From: Paralithodes platypus
Taxonomy: Eukaryota > Arthropoda > Malacostraca > Decapoda > Lithodidae
NCBI GenBank assembly: GCA_032716605.1
Contig: CM064492.1
Span: forward strand, 52,878,084 to 52,942,083
Reading direction: 5' to 3'
Length of the DNA: 64,000 nt
Shown here: positions 1-12,185 of the stretch, one piece after another
Numbering within the stretch: the stretch's first letter is position 1
How the letters are laid out: each line of letters begins with the position of its first letter
Translations under genes and position numbers: made by a program
Notes under the pieces: model-generated
The model's database searches: none
What the model was told of the DNA's origin: nothing
Seen by the model: the letters and a program-made list of their open reading frames with translations, nothing else

Positions 1-1
1 C

Positions 2-2673
2 ATGACATCACTGTTGCCTTTGATACGAGACCAGGCTCACTCTGTTGCAACCATCACACATGCCATGGGGAAGATTTGAGATACAGTGGCATTCCTCAAC
101 CCAGAGCAGACCCCGGTCATAGCTGCTGACCAACCACTGTTTGCACTAGCAAAACAAATCCAGTGGCAGTGGCCTGAGTATGGAGAATACAAATTTGTTA
201 TCATGTTTGGGGGACTTCACATAGAAAAGGCTGCGCTTGGTTCCCTTGGAACACTACTGGAACACAGTGGCTGGACCAGTGCTATTGCTGAAGCAGGGGT
301 GGCCTCATCTGATACAGCTGAGTCATTCCTGACTGTGTCAAGTATCACCAGGACAAGATTGGCCCACCAGATCACAGCATGCAGCCTGTATAAACTGAAG
401 AAAGAAGCCTACCAAGACTACTGCTCTGAGGAGTCCGGCAGATCAACGCTGACCTTTGAAGACTGATGTGATCAGCGGAGACCTCAGAGTCCACAGTTCC
501 AGTTCTGGGATCTGGTTTTGGACATGGAGCTGGTCATGCTCCTGTTGATACGCTCCTTCAGGGAAGGAAACTTCGACCTGTACCGTGAAGCACTCCCAGA
601 ACTGATCTCCTACTTCTTCACGAATAACAATGTCAATTATGCTCGGTGGCTTCCAGTTCACTTCAGAGACATGATGTCTCTTGAGAAGCAGCATCAAGAT
701 GTAGCCAGAGAGTTTCACAAAGGAAACTTTGTTGTCCACAAGTCCAGAAGAGACTTCTCTGCCATGGCCATTGACCAAGCCCATGAACAGAACAACGCAG
801 CCATCAAGGGTGATGGAGGAGCCATTGGACTAACAGAGGACCCAGGGGCACTTCAGAGATGGATGGTGGCTGGACCTGAAGTGAGCCATCTAGTATCTGT
901 ATACGAGGCCATTTCTGGTGTGAAAGACGCAACCATCAGTACCAAACACCATGAACAGACCTTAAGTGCCCAGACATCTTTCCTTAAGAGGGTGGAGGCA
1001 CTGTTCAGAGTGATAAAAGAGATGGGCAACCCTTTCCAAGAAGAGTCCTGGTGGTGCTGGACACAAAGAACATTGCAGATCCAGCACTAGCTGAACTGGT
1101 TGGTAGTCATCACGAGAGAGGGAAGGAGAAGTTCCAGTCATTTATGGAGGCCTTGGAGAATGAAGAAGAATGCACATTCTATAAGCCAATCAAGAAGAAC
1201 AAGGCTTCTTTCTTCAAGCACGAGCAGGCAGCCAGCAGCTCCAAGGAGAAAGTGCTTAAATATGACTGTCACTCGTTCTCCCGGCTCTTCATCTCCTGCC
1301 AAAACAGACAGTGTGACTTGCAAGAATTCTTCAAGCATGAGAACCAGTCAGCACCTGCATCTCTCAGTGACAATGGCAGGCTTCGTATGTGCCAGAAGTC
1401 ACAGCTAACTGAAATTCTTCAGGCACTGGTGACATTGCCTGACAGCGAACCAGAGGGAGACACCATCATCATTGATGGATCAGCGCTCATCAATTCCCTG
1501 CCTCCACGCAGCCCAAAGACTTTCGATGACTATGCAAAAGAAGACATCCTTCCAAAAGTGGAATCCTTTGGCACCAAATTGAAGCGAGTCGATGTCATCT
1601 TTGATGTGTACAAGAAGTCTAGTCTGAAATCTGAAACCAGGTCAAAAAGAGGTCAGGGGCTCAGAAGAAGAGTGACTGGAACCAGCAAGACCCCAACAAA
1701 CTGGAGAAGCTTTCTGCGGGATGACAACAACAAAACTGAGCTCTTTCACTTTCTCGCAGAGAAAATAATATTATGTCAGGCTGAAACCACAAGTATGGTC
1801 ATCGTGACAAAAGGAGAAAATGTCATCAGCAACAAAAACAAATCCCTCGATGCTGTGGCCCCATGCTGTCATGAAGAAGTTGATACCCGTATATTTGTAC
1901 ATGGCAGAGATGCAACTGCAGAGGGTAGCAAGTCACTTGTCATCAAAGCCAATGACACTAACGTGCTCGTCATAGCAGTGTCTAAGCTGCCATCCCTGCA
2001 AAGGCTTGGTCTTCAAAAAATGTGGATTGCTTTTGGGCAGGGAGCCAATGCTCGATGGATACCAGTCCATGAGGTAGTTTCTGCAATAGGACCTGAGAAA
2101 GCCAGTGGGATCCTGTATTTCCATGCATTCACGGGCTGTGACGCGGTCTCGTCTTTCCATGGGAAGGGAAAGAAATCTGCATGGCTGACTTTGGAAGTCT
2201 GTGATGAGGTTTCTGAAACCTTTACAAAACTCAGCAACTGCCCAACAGAGGTTTCTGAGGATGACCTGCAGAAGATGGAGAACTTTGTTGTCCTCATGTA
2301 TGACAGATCAAGTGCAGCCACCGGTGTTGACGAGGCAAGGCTGAATCTCTTTGCCCGTAAGCAGAGGTCCTATGATGCGATCCCACCAACCAGTGCAGCC
2401 CTCATGGAACACGCAAAACGTGCTGCTTACCAGGCTGGTATCATATGGGATCAAGCAACAGTAACCAATCCAGAAGTTGTCAGTCCTGCCGACTGGGGAT
2501 GGAATCGGAAGGGAGACATATGGCAGATCTGTTGGACAATGCTTCCACCTATTGCAGCCAGCTATCGGGAACTGACCCAGTGTTTCTGCAAGAAAGGCTG
2601 CAACCGGAGATGAAAATGCTTTCGTTCAGGGCTAGCCTGCACTGCACTCTGCAGCTGTGTATATCAGCTGTAG
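2..2673 (+). pseudogene. Decayed FEN/XPG-like (PIN-fold) nuclease family gene, copy 1, 5' end outside window
   Basis: I recognise this as a multi-copy family of uncharacterised proteins in marine invertebrate genomes. One frame reads from base 2 to about 1045 with TGA stops at 77-79 and 464-466. A frameshift near 1045-1050 moves to the frame that runs to TGA at 2611-2613, and reading continues after it to TAG at 2671-2673. The second half carries spaced acidic motifs like FEN1/XPG nucleases: IIDGSAL (Asp at 1474), VIFDVYKKSSLKSETRSKRG (Asp at 1603, basic arch-like stretch), HEEVDTR (1870-1890), NDTN (1951-1962) and TGCDAVSSFHGKGKK (Asp at 2140, where FEN proteins have the H3TH motif). NDTN has Asn where relatives have Asp, so a metal ligand may be lost. 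The tail is Cys-rich (CFCKKGC, then KCFRSGLACTALCSC), a likely zinc-binding CXC motif. The fold assignment is inference from motifs; catalysis is unproven. The copy is dead as it stands. Confidence 0.7.
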
Positions 2674-3240
2674 TGATGCATATACAGTACATATGTATAT
2701 TTAATGTTTATATTGTGTATATAAAGTATTAGGAGTATTATTTGATGTGTTATGTTGTTATTTTATATAAATTGTAAATTTTCTACCATTTACAGTATCT
2801 AGGGTTCGATCCCCCACGAGGACCACATTGATTTAATTTCATTCATTTATTTGACTAAATATATATTTGGTTGGTGGGTTAGAGAAGTTTAAAAAAAAAA
2901 AAAAAAAATGCTAGTGAAAGTAAAAACAAATAGATTCAGCATGCAAGAAAACATAGACATCGACACCAAGATCATTCAAATCCATCAAGTACATGCATAT
3001 CTATGAGCAAAACCATTTTCGGCAGACGCATTCGGCGTCCATCTTGAAAAATGGCCGCCATCTTGGATTTTTGAATGGCACGTCAGGCAGATTTGCTAAG
3101 TAGACCCTTGGGAACCACCATGCCAAATTTGGTGCTTGTATCACATTTTGCACAAATTTTCTATTATCTACCCCACTAAGACTAGTGTAGATCAAAGTAG
3201 AAATAAAAAGAAAGAAAATGGGTCGCTGGTACAGTTTCTA

Positions 3241-3243
<3 letters not shown>
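2674..3243. other. 3' flank of nuclease-family copy 1, possible terminal-repeat remnant
   Basis: No gene. There is an A-run at about 2892-2908 and a B-box-like GGGTTCGATCCCCC at about 2812. The segment 3018-3195 contains ATGGCCGCCATCTTGG and reads as a weak 64-codon ORF on the minus strand. It has the same general look (GGCCGCCAT next to T-rich DNA) as the inverted repeats flanking copy 2, so it may be the decayed right end of the unit carrying copy 1. No left partner can be tested because the window starts inside the gene. Confidence 0.35.

Positions 3244-3278
<35 letters not shown>
3244..3278. repeat. (TTA)n microsatellite
   Basis: About eleven TTA units, ending at the start of the adjacent LINE remnant. 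Confidence 0.9.
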
Positions 3279-3297
3279 ATGGATTATGTAATGTCAC

Positions 3298-4165
3298 TGT
3301 GGTTGTTTAATGTATATATGGATGGTGTGGTGAGGGAGGTGAAAATAAGAAATATGGGCAGAGGATTGGGTTTAGTAGGAAAGAATGGTAGAGATTGAGA
3401 GTTGACCCAGTTGCTGTTTGCTGATGACAGCGTTGGTGGCGGATTCTGATGAGAAACTGCAGCAAATAGTCAAAGAGTGTAGTGTGGTAAGTGGGAGGAA
3501 GAAGCTGAGGGTGAATGTCAATAAAATTTAAGTGATGGTGTGTAATAGAGGTGCTCGTAGGGTGAATCTAGATGTGCGGCTGGATGGGGAAATACTGGAA
3601 CAAGTGGAGTGGTTTAGATATATAGGAGGAGTGATAAGCAGGGACGCAGGTATGGAAATGGAGGTAAAACTGAGTATGTGAAGAAAGGAAAGTTTTCGGA
3701 GCAATGGGAAGTATGTGGAAGGTGAGAAATCTCGGAGTGAAAGCTAAAAGTGCAATGTATCAAGAGATGGTTGTACCAACAGTGATGTATGGAGCTGAGA
3801 CATGGTATGGGCTCTGAAGACAAAGGAGAGAAGAAAACTGGATGTGATGGAGATGAGCTGCTTGAGGAGTATATGTGGAGTAACTCGTAGAGACAGATTG
3901 AAGAATGAATAGATACATAGGAGTGGGGCAATAGGAACTTTTGTCGGCCAGAGTGGACAAAAGGGTGCTGTGCTAGTATGGACATGTTGAGAGAGTGGAA
4001 AATGAAAGGCTTACAAAGAGAATGTGTGAGTCAGATACAAGGGGAGGTAGAGGGGTAGGAAGACCTCCATTGAGATGGAGAGATTGTGTAGTACAAGTGT
4101 TGGAAGATAGAGAAATGACTATAGATCAGGCAAGAGAAGTGGTAATAAATAGGAATTAATGGAGA
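3298..4165 (+). pseudogene. LINE reverse transcriptase remnant, C-terminal half
   Basis: Conceptual translation in drifting frames shows non-LTR reverse transcriptase landmarks in order: a DGVVREV block, LLFADDS (the FADD active-site motif, near 3417), a KLRVNVN-like segment, YGAE-like sequence near 3787, a C-terminal GVTRRDRL-like block, and a GRGVGRPPLRWRD-like block near 4050-4085. There are many in-frame stops and frameshifts, so it is not functional. The 5' half with the endonuclease is absent, as expected for a 5'-truncated LINE insertion. RTE-like versus jockey-like cannot be settled by eye. Confidence 0.75.
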
Positions 4166-5539
<1,374 letters not shown>

Positions 5540-5917
5540 TTAAGGAGGTAGTACTTGTTTTTTGGGCTAGGCCTATATATTTATATATTTAATTATTTTT
5601 GGTTTCCTCGCTAGACCTCAATCAAGCTTAGAAGAAAAAAAAACTTAGAACCCCTTTCAAGATAAATTTGTAAATTTTTCGGTAGAAAAACGTCCTGGCC
5701 GAAGGCCGATTCTTTCTAAAAGTAGAGGCTCGCTATCGCTCGCCACGAAAAAATCCCACACAGAAAAGGCACGAAAGGTCTTATTATTAAATAAAAAAGG
5801 AGGCGAAATATTTCAAAATCGCCAAACTAACGGAACGAACGTCTTAAAACCTCAAAACGAATATGCTAAACACGAGTGAGAAGGGGGTCCATAAAAAGCG
5901 AATACTACCCCCCTTAA
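5540..5917 (-). mobile_element. TTAA-A family MITE (A1)
   Basis: Bounded by TTAA at 5540-5543 and 5914-5917. On the minus strand it carries the family order: a CTCATGTTTAGC-like block, CATTAGTTTGGCGATTTT-like sequence, the GGCGAGCGATAGCGAGCC block (here slightly altered), a hairpin related to CGGCCTTCGGCCG, TTTTCTACCGAAAAAT, and the segment ending in GGTCTAGCGAGG. The TTAA duplications and short inverted ends are typical of piggyBac-type non-autonomous elements; the superfamily assignment is inferred from the target site only. Confidence 0.7.
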
Positions 5918-5952
5918 ATAGTGAGTGAGTATCCAGACCGTTCATAGCAACA

Positions 5953-5978
5953 TACACACACACACACACACACACACA
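5953..5978. repeat. Short (CA)n microsatellite
   Basis: About thirteen CA units between MITEs A1 and A2. Confidence 0.9.
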
Positions 5979-6014
5979 ATTATTACGGTCAATACAGCGC
6001 AATATAGGTTTTAA

Positions 6015-6401
6015 TTAAGGGGCTAGTGGCCGGTTTTTCTGGTCCCCCTCCCCCCCCCCCCCTCTCCCTCATGTTTAGCCCCATTAGTTTTCAGATTTTA
6101 AGATGTCCATTCCATTAGTTTGGTGATTTTTAGACCTTTCACCCCATTTTGTTGTCACTATTAAATCTTTTCGTGTCATTTAGGTGTCGATTTTTTTTCT
6201 TGGGAGCAATAGCGAGCCTGTAATTTTAGGAGGAATCGGCCTTCGGCCGGGACATTTTTCTACCGAAAAATATACAAATTTATCTTGAATGGGGAGTCTA
6301 GGGGGTGTTTTTCTAAGCTTGATGGAGGTCTAGCGAGGAAAACTAAAAATATTTATGAACATATAAATTAATAGACCAAAAAAACAAGCACTACCCCCTA
6401 A
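6015..6401 (+). mobile_element. TTAA-A family MITE (A2)
   Basis: Left TTAA at 6015-6018; the right target site has decayed to CTAA. It has a full internal family order with an intact CGGCCTTCGGCCG hairpin near 6238 and a C-run near 6050. Confidence 0.7.
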
Positions 6402-6648
6402 GTCCAAGCCTTCATACCACTCGGATAAAAACCATCACGCATCAAGCCTATTTGGTCCGAGGGAGGTCTTTTTGGTTGTTTCGCTCCATTAGTTTGGAGA
6501 TTTTAAGACGTTTCATCCCATTAGCTTGATAATAGTGAGACACTTCATCCCGTTCAGGTGTAGATTTGTTTTCCTGGGCGAGCAATAGCGAGCCTGTGAA
6601 ATCGGTGTTCGGAGGAAAAAAAATCAATCGAAAAATGTAATTATGTTG

Positions 6649-7419
6649 CTTGAAGGGGGTCTAGGTGGGCATTGAAGGGTGGGTGGGCATTGAATGGGGT
6701 CTGGGTGGGTATTGAAGGGGGTCTGGGTGGGTATTGAAGGGGGTCTGGGTGGGTATTGAAGGGGGTCTGGGTGGATATTGAAGGGGGTCTGGGTGGGTAT
6801 TGAAGGGGGTCTGGGTGGGTATTGTAGGGGGTCTGTGGGTATTGAAGTGGGTCTGGGAGGGCATTGAATGGGGTCTGGGTGGGTACTGAAAGGGGTCTGG
6901 GTGGACATTGAAGGGTGTCTGGGTGGGCATTATATGGGGTCTGGGTGGGTATTGAAGGGAGTCTGGGTGGGCATTGAAGAGGGTCTAGGTGGGCATTGAA
7001 GAGGGTCTAGGTGGGCATTGAAGAGGGTCTAGGTGGGCATTGAAGAGGGTCTAGGTGGGCATTGATGAGGGTCTGGGTGGGCATTGATGAGGGTCTGGGT
7101 GGACATTGATGAGGGTCTGGGTGGGCATTGATGAGGGTCTGGGTGGACATTGATGAGGGTCTGGGTGGGCATTGAAGGGGGTTCTGGGTGGGCATTGAAG
7201 GGGGTTCTGGGTGGGCATTGAAGGGGGTTCTGGGTGGGCATTGAAGGGGGTTCTGGGTGGGCATTGAATAGGGTCTGGTGGGTAATGAAGGGGGTCTGGG
7301 TGGACATTGAAGGTGGTCTGGGTGAGCATTGAAGGGGGTCTGGGTGGGCATTGAAGGGGGTCTGGGTGGGCATTGAAGGGGGTCTGGGTGGGCATTGAAG
7401 GGGGTATGGGTGGGCATTG
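6649..7419. repeat. 22-bp G-rich minisatellite inside MITE F1, about 35 units
   Basis: Unit close to GAAGGGGGTCTGGGTGGGCATT, with sub-variants (GGTATT, GATGAGGG, GGGGGTTCTGG) grouped in blocks. It has three to four GGG runs per two units on the plus strand, so it could form G-quadruplexes. Because 22 is not a multiple of 3, all three minus frames give Pro-rich pseudo-proteins, which I do not regard as coding. Confidence 0.95.
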
Positions 7420-7454
7420 TTTTAGCTTGAAGGCAGTCTGGGAAGGCAGCTTTG

Positions 7455-7804
7455 TTATGGGGTGATGGGCCGGTTTCCTGGACCACTTTCTCCCTCGTGT
7501 TTAGCCCCATTAGTTTTGGAATTTTAAGACGTTCGGCCCATTAATTTGACGATTTTAAAACCTTTCGCCCCACTTTGTTGTCAATTTTACGACCTATGTG
7601 CCATTTAGGTGTCGATTTTTTCCTGGTGAGCGATAGCGAGCCTCTAATTGGCCGGGACATTTCCTACCGAGTTTTTTTATAAATTTATTTTATTTTTTAT
7701 TTATTTTTATTTTTTTGAAGCTTGATGGAGGTCTAGCGAGGCCACTAACAAAATATATGAATAACTGAATAAATAGACCAACAAAACATTCACTATACCC
7801 TTAA
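7455..7804 (+). mobile_element. TTAA-A family MITE (A4) nested in F1
   Basis: The left target site is mutated (TTAT). The right TTAA at 7801-7804 is shared with C1. The hairpin region is shortened and an AT-rich segment near 7675-7715 replaces part of the consensus. Confidence 0.65.
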
Positions 7805-8016
7805 CCCCATGTCTACCAGCGACGTCTTTTTTAATTTTATCCTTGCTATATTTAGACGATTATGTGCAGCTTAAGAAGGATCTGTGGTGGTAATAAGGTT
7901 TAAGGGAGATAGTTTGAAGCCTTTTAATTGCTGGAGATCCTTATTAAACTGAATAAAATCGTCTAATAGTAGCTAGAATAGAGTTAAAAGGATGTTGCCG
8001 GTACAGAAGGGGTTAA
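7801..8016. mobile_element. TTAA-C family palindromic MITE (C1)
   Basis: Defines family C: about 215 bp, ends like TTAACCCCTTCTGTACCGGC and its complement, an internal block resembling TTAGACGATTTTATTCAG and its inverted partner AATAAAATCGTCTAAT, so much of the element can fold back. TTAA lies at both ends. Confidence 0.7.
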
Positions 8017-8156
8017 TTTAGGAGTCAAACTAATATACATTGACCGAAAATGGCAAAGGGAAGCAAAATCCTCAATAATAAAACATTAACAAAATATCAT
8101 GTTAGCTCACAAGACGTCGGCCCAGATAGTGCTAAATCTTCCTGAACGAAAATGGA

Positions 8157-8534
8157 TTAAGGGGAGATGGGTCGGGATTTTGGTGCCCCTTCTCCCTCAT
8201 GTTTAGCCCCATTCATTTTCAGATTTTAAGATGTTTGCCCCATTAGTTGGTCGATTTTAGGAGGTTTCACCCCATTTTTGTTTTGTCAATATTAAGACTT
8301 TCGTGCTATTTAGGTGTCGATTTTTTCCCTAGCGAACGATAGTGAGCCTGTAAATTTGGAAGAATCGGCCTTCGGCCGGGATATTTTTCTACCAAAAAAT
8401 GTACAAATTTATCTTGAAGGAGGGTCTTGGAGGGCGTTCTTTTTTAAAGCTTAATGGAGGTCTAGGGAGGAAAATAAAACAAAATAATGAAAGCATATAC
8501 ACATGAGCAAATAAATACGGCCATCCCCCCTTAA
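8157..8534 (+). mobile_element. TTAA-A family MITE (A5)
   Basis: Clean TTAA at 8157-8160 and 8531-8534. The ends are GGGGAGATGGGTCG and CGGCCATCCCCCC, with an intact CGGCCTTCGGCCG hairpin near 8366. Confidence 0.75.
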
Positions 8535-8722
8535 CGAATGCATCAGAAAACACACTAACAAATATGCACTGTAATTGAATGTTGAATACTAAGATCATCT
8601 GGATTATAATAATTAAGCCGACTTCTTCATTAATCCCCTCGTAAACAAGAGGAGCAAAAAGAAGAGCGATACAAAATGCACCAAAAAACTAGAATCAAAA
8701 TGAGATTGTAATAAAAATACAT

Positions 8723-8726
<4 letters not shown>

Positions 8727-8782
<56 letters not shown>
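8727..8782. repeat. (GA)n microsatellite
   Basis: About 28 GA units, with a CT-rich partner near 8838-8868 that could pair with it. Confidence 0.95.
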
Positions 8783-8786
<4 letters not shown>

Positions 8787-9107
8787 GAGAGTAGTTGGAG
8801 ACGAGGGAGCAGAAGAAGAATTTAATAATCTAACTCTGCCCTCTCTCTCTCTCCCTTCCTCCTCCTCCCTCAGCGTACACAAGAAAACTAGAACGCATGT
8901 AATAATAATAATAATAATACCAGCCTATATTAATAATAATAATTATATAATACAGTAGTGAATAAATGATGCAATTAAATATTTATGACATACTTGCCTG
9001 TATTATAATAGAAAAAGAATATAATAATTATTGCAATTGTATTAAGAACAATTGTATTACAGTATTATGACGATTGATGTAAATGATGTAAAGTAGCTTT
9101 AGGATTT

Positions 9108-9217
<110 letters not shown>

Positions 9218-9233
9218 TACCCTACTGTACTAG

Positions 9234-9267
9234 GCTCTCTCGCTCTCGCTCTCGCTCTCGCTCTCGC

Positions 9268-9329
<62 letters not shown>

Positions 9330-9379
9330 TTCCTTCCTTCCTTCCTTCCTTCCTTCCTTCCTTCCTTCCTTCCTTCCTT
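9234..9379. repeat. Compound pyrimidine microsatellite (CTCTCG)n-(TC)n-(TTCC)n
   Basis: Three adjacent pyrimidine-rich repeat types, which give long Arg/Glu or Ser/Leu pseudo-ORFs. Confidence 0.95.
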
Positions 9380-9845
9380 TTTTGTTTTCTTCCCCTCCCT
9401 CCCCCAAACCTTACCAGACCATTACCCCAAACAATGACACAGCGCCTTAGTATCGCCCGGAATCGATCCCCGGGGCTATGGAGTGGGGTTCGATCTCCGA
9501 TAATGATAGATGGTAATGAAGAAGTGGGGAGTTGGGGGGGGGGGGTTGGTCCTGGAGAAGCGGATAATGAACTTGGGAAATTGCGATTCACGTATTTAGG
9601 GGTTTGTTTACTTGTTTTGTTGTTGTTATAATGGCATTATTGTTGAGGTTAGACTTGATATTGTTGCGTTTATTATTATATATTATTATTATTGTTATTA
9701 TTATTTGTTAATATTATTTATTATAAGTAATAATAGTATTGCACTCTTAGTACAATTAAACCTATTGGGAGGCAAAACCCACCAAACAATATACAGTATA
9801 TTAAACGATATATCTATATATAATTATATATATATATATATATAT
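9380..9845. other. No gene; TTA- and TA-rich simple DNA
   Basis: GATCTCCGAT and GATCCCCGG segments near 9465-9505 are not a convincing tRNA relic. TTA-rich DNA lies at 9668-9735 and (TA)n at about 9812-9845. Confidence 0.5.
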
Positions 9846-11278
9846 TGTTACGTATCTTGATCCTCAAGTGGTTAACTTGATGAATCTAGATAGCACAGAG
9901 ATATATATTAAGGTATCAGTCAGCTGAAGGCAAAACGAAAGTAAAATTTAATAAAATTATATCCTGTTGTTGCTTCCTTTCCTTTTGGATCTTAGGACTT
10001 GGTATCCTTTATTGACTGATACTCTTTAATTATGAAAACATACTGAAACTAATTAAAGTCATGTAGTATTTATAAAGAATTATTATATAACCGAAGCTTA
10101 GTAGGCTATGGTTATGAACCGAATAAGTAATATCTAAAGAAGGACTATTAATTATATATCAAGTATTGAAAGATAAATATTAAGGTAAGAATATTTTTGT
10201 CTCTTACCCTTTTTGAAATGAATAGATAGTTTTCTTATATCATGTCCTTTTATTTATATTTAATGTAGTTATTATTCTTGGTTCTTGTCTTACGTTAATA
10301 GTATTATATTATTATTACCAGGATTAATATCAAAGTCACATAAAAAGTTAGATATATATTTAATTATTAGATAAATGTATTTTCTTAACCACGTAACATT
10401 GAGATTTGATTATGAGTCAATTAAGTTACAGGATCGCTTCATAGATTCGATTCAGGTCTCACTCAAATAATATGAAAAGCAAAAATAATATTTTGAAGCT
10501 AAACAAATTTTCTTCAGCTTAGGAAATCACTAGAAGTAACATTAAAACAGCCATGTTAGTCTAAGGCGATATTACTAATATGAGACAATAGTATCACCGT
10601 TCTTGTTCTTACCAGCAATGTAAGCTTAATTAAAAGAAAATTAAAGAACTCGTAAGTATTAATATAAAACAATAGTATTACTTTTATCATAACCCAATTA
10701 CTTAAAGAGTTGCTTTAGTCCACAAGTCAGTCAACTAAAATAGTTAAGTACATAATAGTAGCGTTAACGTTAATTCTTCCCATCACATATCTCACTAACC
10801 AACATAAGTGTTTACACCGAACACACTTAACACACACTTATATAATCTGACTGACAGTCACAATCCCATTATAATACTTCACCCCGTCTTCCTCCAGCTG
10901 CAAGTTCACCTTCCCAACTCCAAATGTGACTGATTTGAATGCTCACTACTCGGGTCTTATATACTATGCAATGATGGTGTAGGAGCGAATCAGGAGGCGG
11001 GGGATGGTGCGCACCCCAATCACAGCTCCTCTAGTTGCGTAGCAGACGCGTGGTCCAATGGCATCGAATCATCGTCATAGCGTCGGGGGGTCATCGAAGT
11101 AGTTTGCAGGGTCCCATATGACGCATGCAGGTGTGAAGGCTTGTTTGCTGGTATGCGGGCGAGCTGGTTTCCACTTGCTGGTTCGCTCGCTGGTCTGCTT
11201 CGCCGCCTTGGTAATTCGGCACTCCTTCAACTCTTAATGCTAACTCTTAAATAAACACATACAGGGCTCCGTATGTCA
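9846..11278 (-). mobile_element. Possible solo LTR or LTR-like repeat
   Basis: Read on the minus strand, the segment starts TGACATACGG (11278), ends ACGTAACA (9846), and carries one convincing core promoter (10928-10963). It sits between TA repeats. No target-site duplication matches, no retroviral-type coding region adjoins it, and the transcribed part would be over 1 kb, which is long for an LTR. Treat it as a hypothesis. Confidence 0.3.
10928..10963 (-). promoter_or_regulatory. Candidate TATA/initiator core promoter
   Basis: The minus strand reads TATATAAG (10963-10956), and TCAGTC at 10933-10928 places its A about 31-32 bases downstream of the TATA start. This is the usual arthropod TATA-to-Inr spacing. 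No downstream ORF of note follows, so a non-coding or retroelement transcript is most likely. Confidence 0.4.
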
Positions 11279-11296
11279 GAATATATATATATATAT

Positions 11297-11364
11297 ATGG
11301 GGGAGGCACTCGCTGCAGGCAGTTAAGCCTTTTGTCTCCCTCATTCACATAGAAAAAATAAATT

Positions 11365-11429
<65 letters not shown>

Positions 11430-11500
11430 TATATATATATATATATACAGTTTATATATATATATATATACAGTATATATATATATATATATATACAGTA
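11297..11500 (+). mobile_element. LINE 3' tail with expanded TA repeats
   Basis: GGGGGAGGCACTCGCTGCAG followed by a TTTTGTCTCCCTCATTCACATAG-type end and A/T-rich tail resembles the inverted sequence near 11690-11745, which belongs to a jockey-like LINE. After 11360 the DNA is (TA)n broken by CAG triplets (11369-11505). Confidence 0.5.
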
Positions 11501-11689
11501 TATATAAAAGCATCGAGGAAGAGGCTGGAAATGGAAGTACAACGTGCTTCCAATAACAATATTTCTGACTGTGTTACTCGCAAATTCGTATGTTACTGTC
11601 TTTTTAGGTACCGGTAACAGTGTCTGTGACTATGTATACAGTGTGTGTGTACATATATATATATATATATCTATATATCTATATATCTT

Positions 11690-12185
11690 TTGGATGAGGG
11701 AAACTAAAGGCAATACTGCCTGTGACGAGTGTCTCCCCCAGAGTTGAAAGAGTGACAGGGCCAAAATCAAGGAATGTTTCAGCCAAAATGTCTGGACACA
11801 CGGAGTTTGAAGCAATTTAAGTCATAGGATGAGGGAAAGGTGGATTCATGGGGAGAGTTCCAGAGCTCAGCTGTTGAATAGAAGAAAGATTGGGAGTATC
11901 GTTTCACTCTTGAGTTGGAGAGTTGCACTGTGTAGAGGTGGGATTGGGTTGCAAGACGGGTACTATGTACCCTACGTAGATGTGGTATACACTGGAAGAG
12001 CTCTAAGGAAAACTGATTATTGTAGTAGCGATAGATTAGCGAGAGAGATGCAACATTGCGGCGAAGAGAGAGAGAGAGATTGCAGAGAATCGGTGAGTGG
12101 ACGGGAGTTAATGATACGAAAGGCTTTCTTTTCTACTTTGTCTGAAAGTGCTGTGTGAGAGGATCCTCTCCACACATGCGAACAA
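11690..12185 (-). pseudogene. Jockey-like LINE, C-terminal and 3' end fragment
   Basis: The minus-strand translation gives the typical end of a jockey-type polyprotein across several frames: a CSHMWRG-like segment near 12170, K-AFRLINSRPLTDSL-like sequence near 12100, LSLLYRYYN-like sequence near 12020-11990, and RLWNSPHESTFPSSYDLNCF-like sequence near 11870-11810. It has several stops and frameshifts. Its tail faces the plus-strand LINE tail at 11297. Confidence 0.6.

Larger units (their letters stand above)
6442..8135 (+). mobile_element. TTAA-F family MITE, split by a minisatellite and two nested MITEs (F1)
   Basis: The left end TATTTGGTCCGAGGGAGG (target site decayed to TCAA) and right end GGCCCAGATAGTGCTAA match inverted ends of the F family, best seen in the copy at 33700-34017. 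Host sequence occupies about 6442-6648, 7420-7454 and 8017-8135. Between these lie a 22-bp array and, at an internal TTAA, elements A4 and C1. The single-copy equivalent of this arrangement is visible at about 45560-45660. Confidence 0.6.

Noticed and set aside
2611..2613. TGA as a selenocysteine codon
   Set aside because: It falls at a likely Cys position, but the gene has other TGA stops and a frameshift, and I see no SECIS-like hairpin I could defend in the 3' flank.
6624..7510. Pro-rich minus frames (up to 167 codons) resembling a structural repeat protein
   Set aside because: 22-bp minisatellite within a MITE, open in all minus frames with different boundaries.
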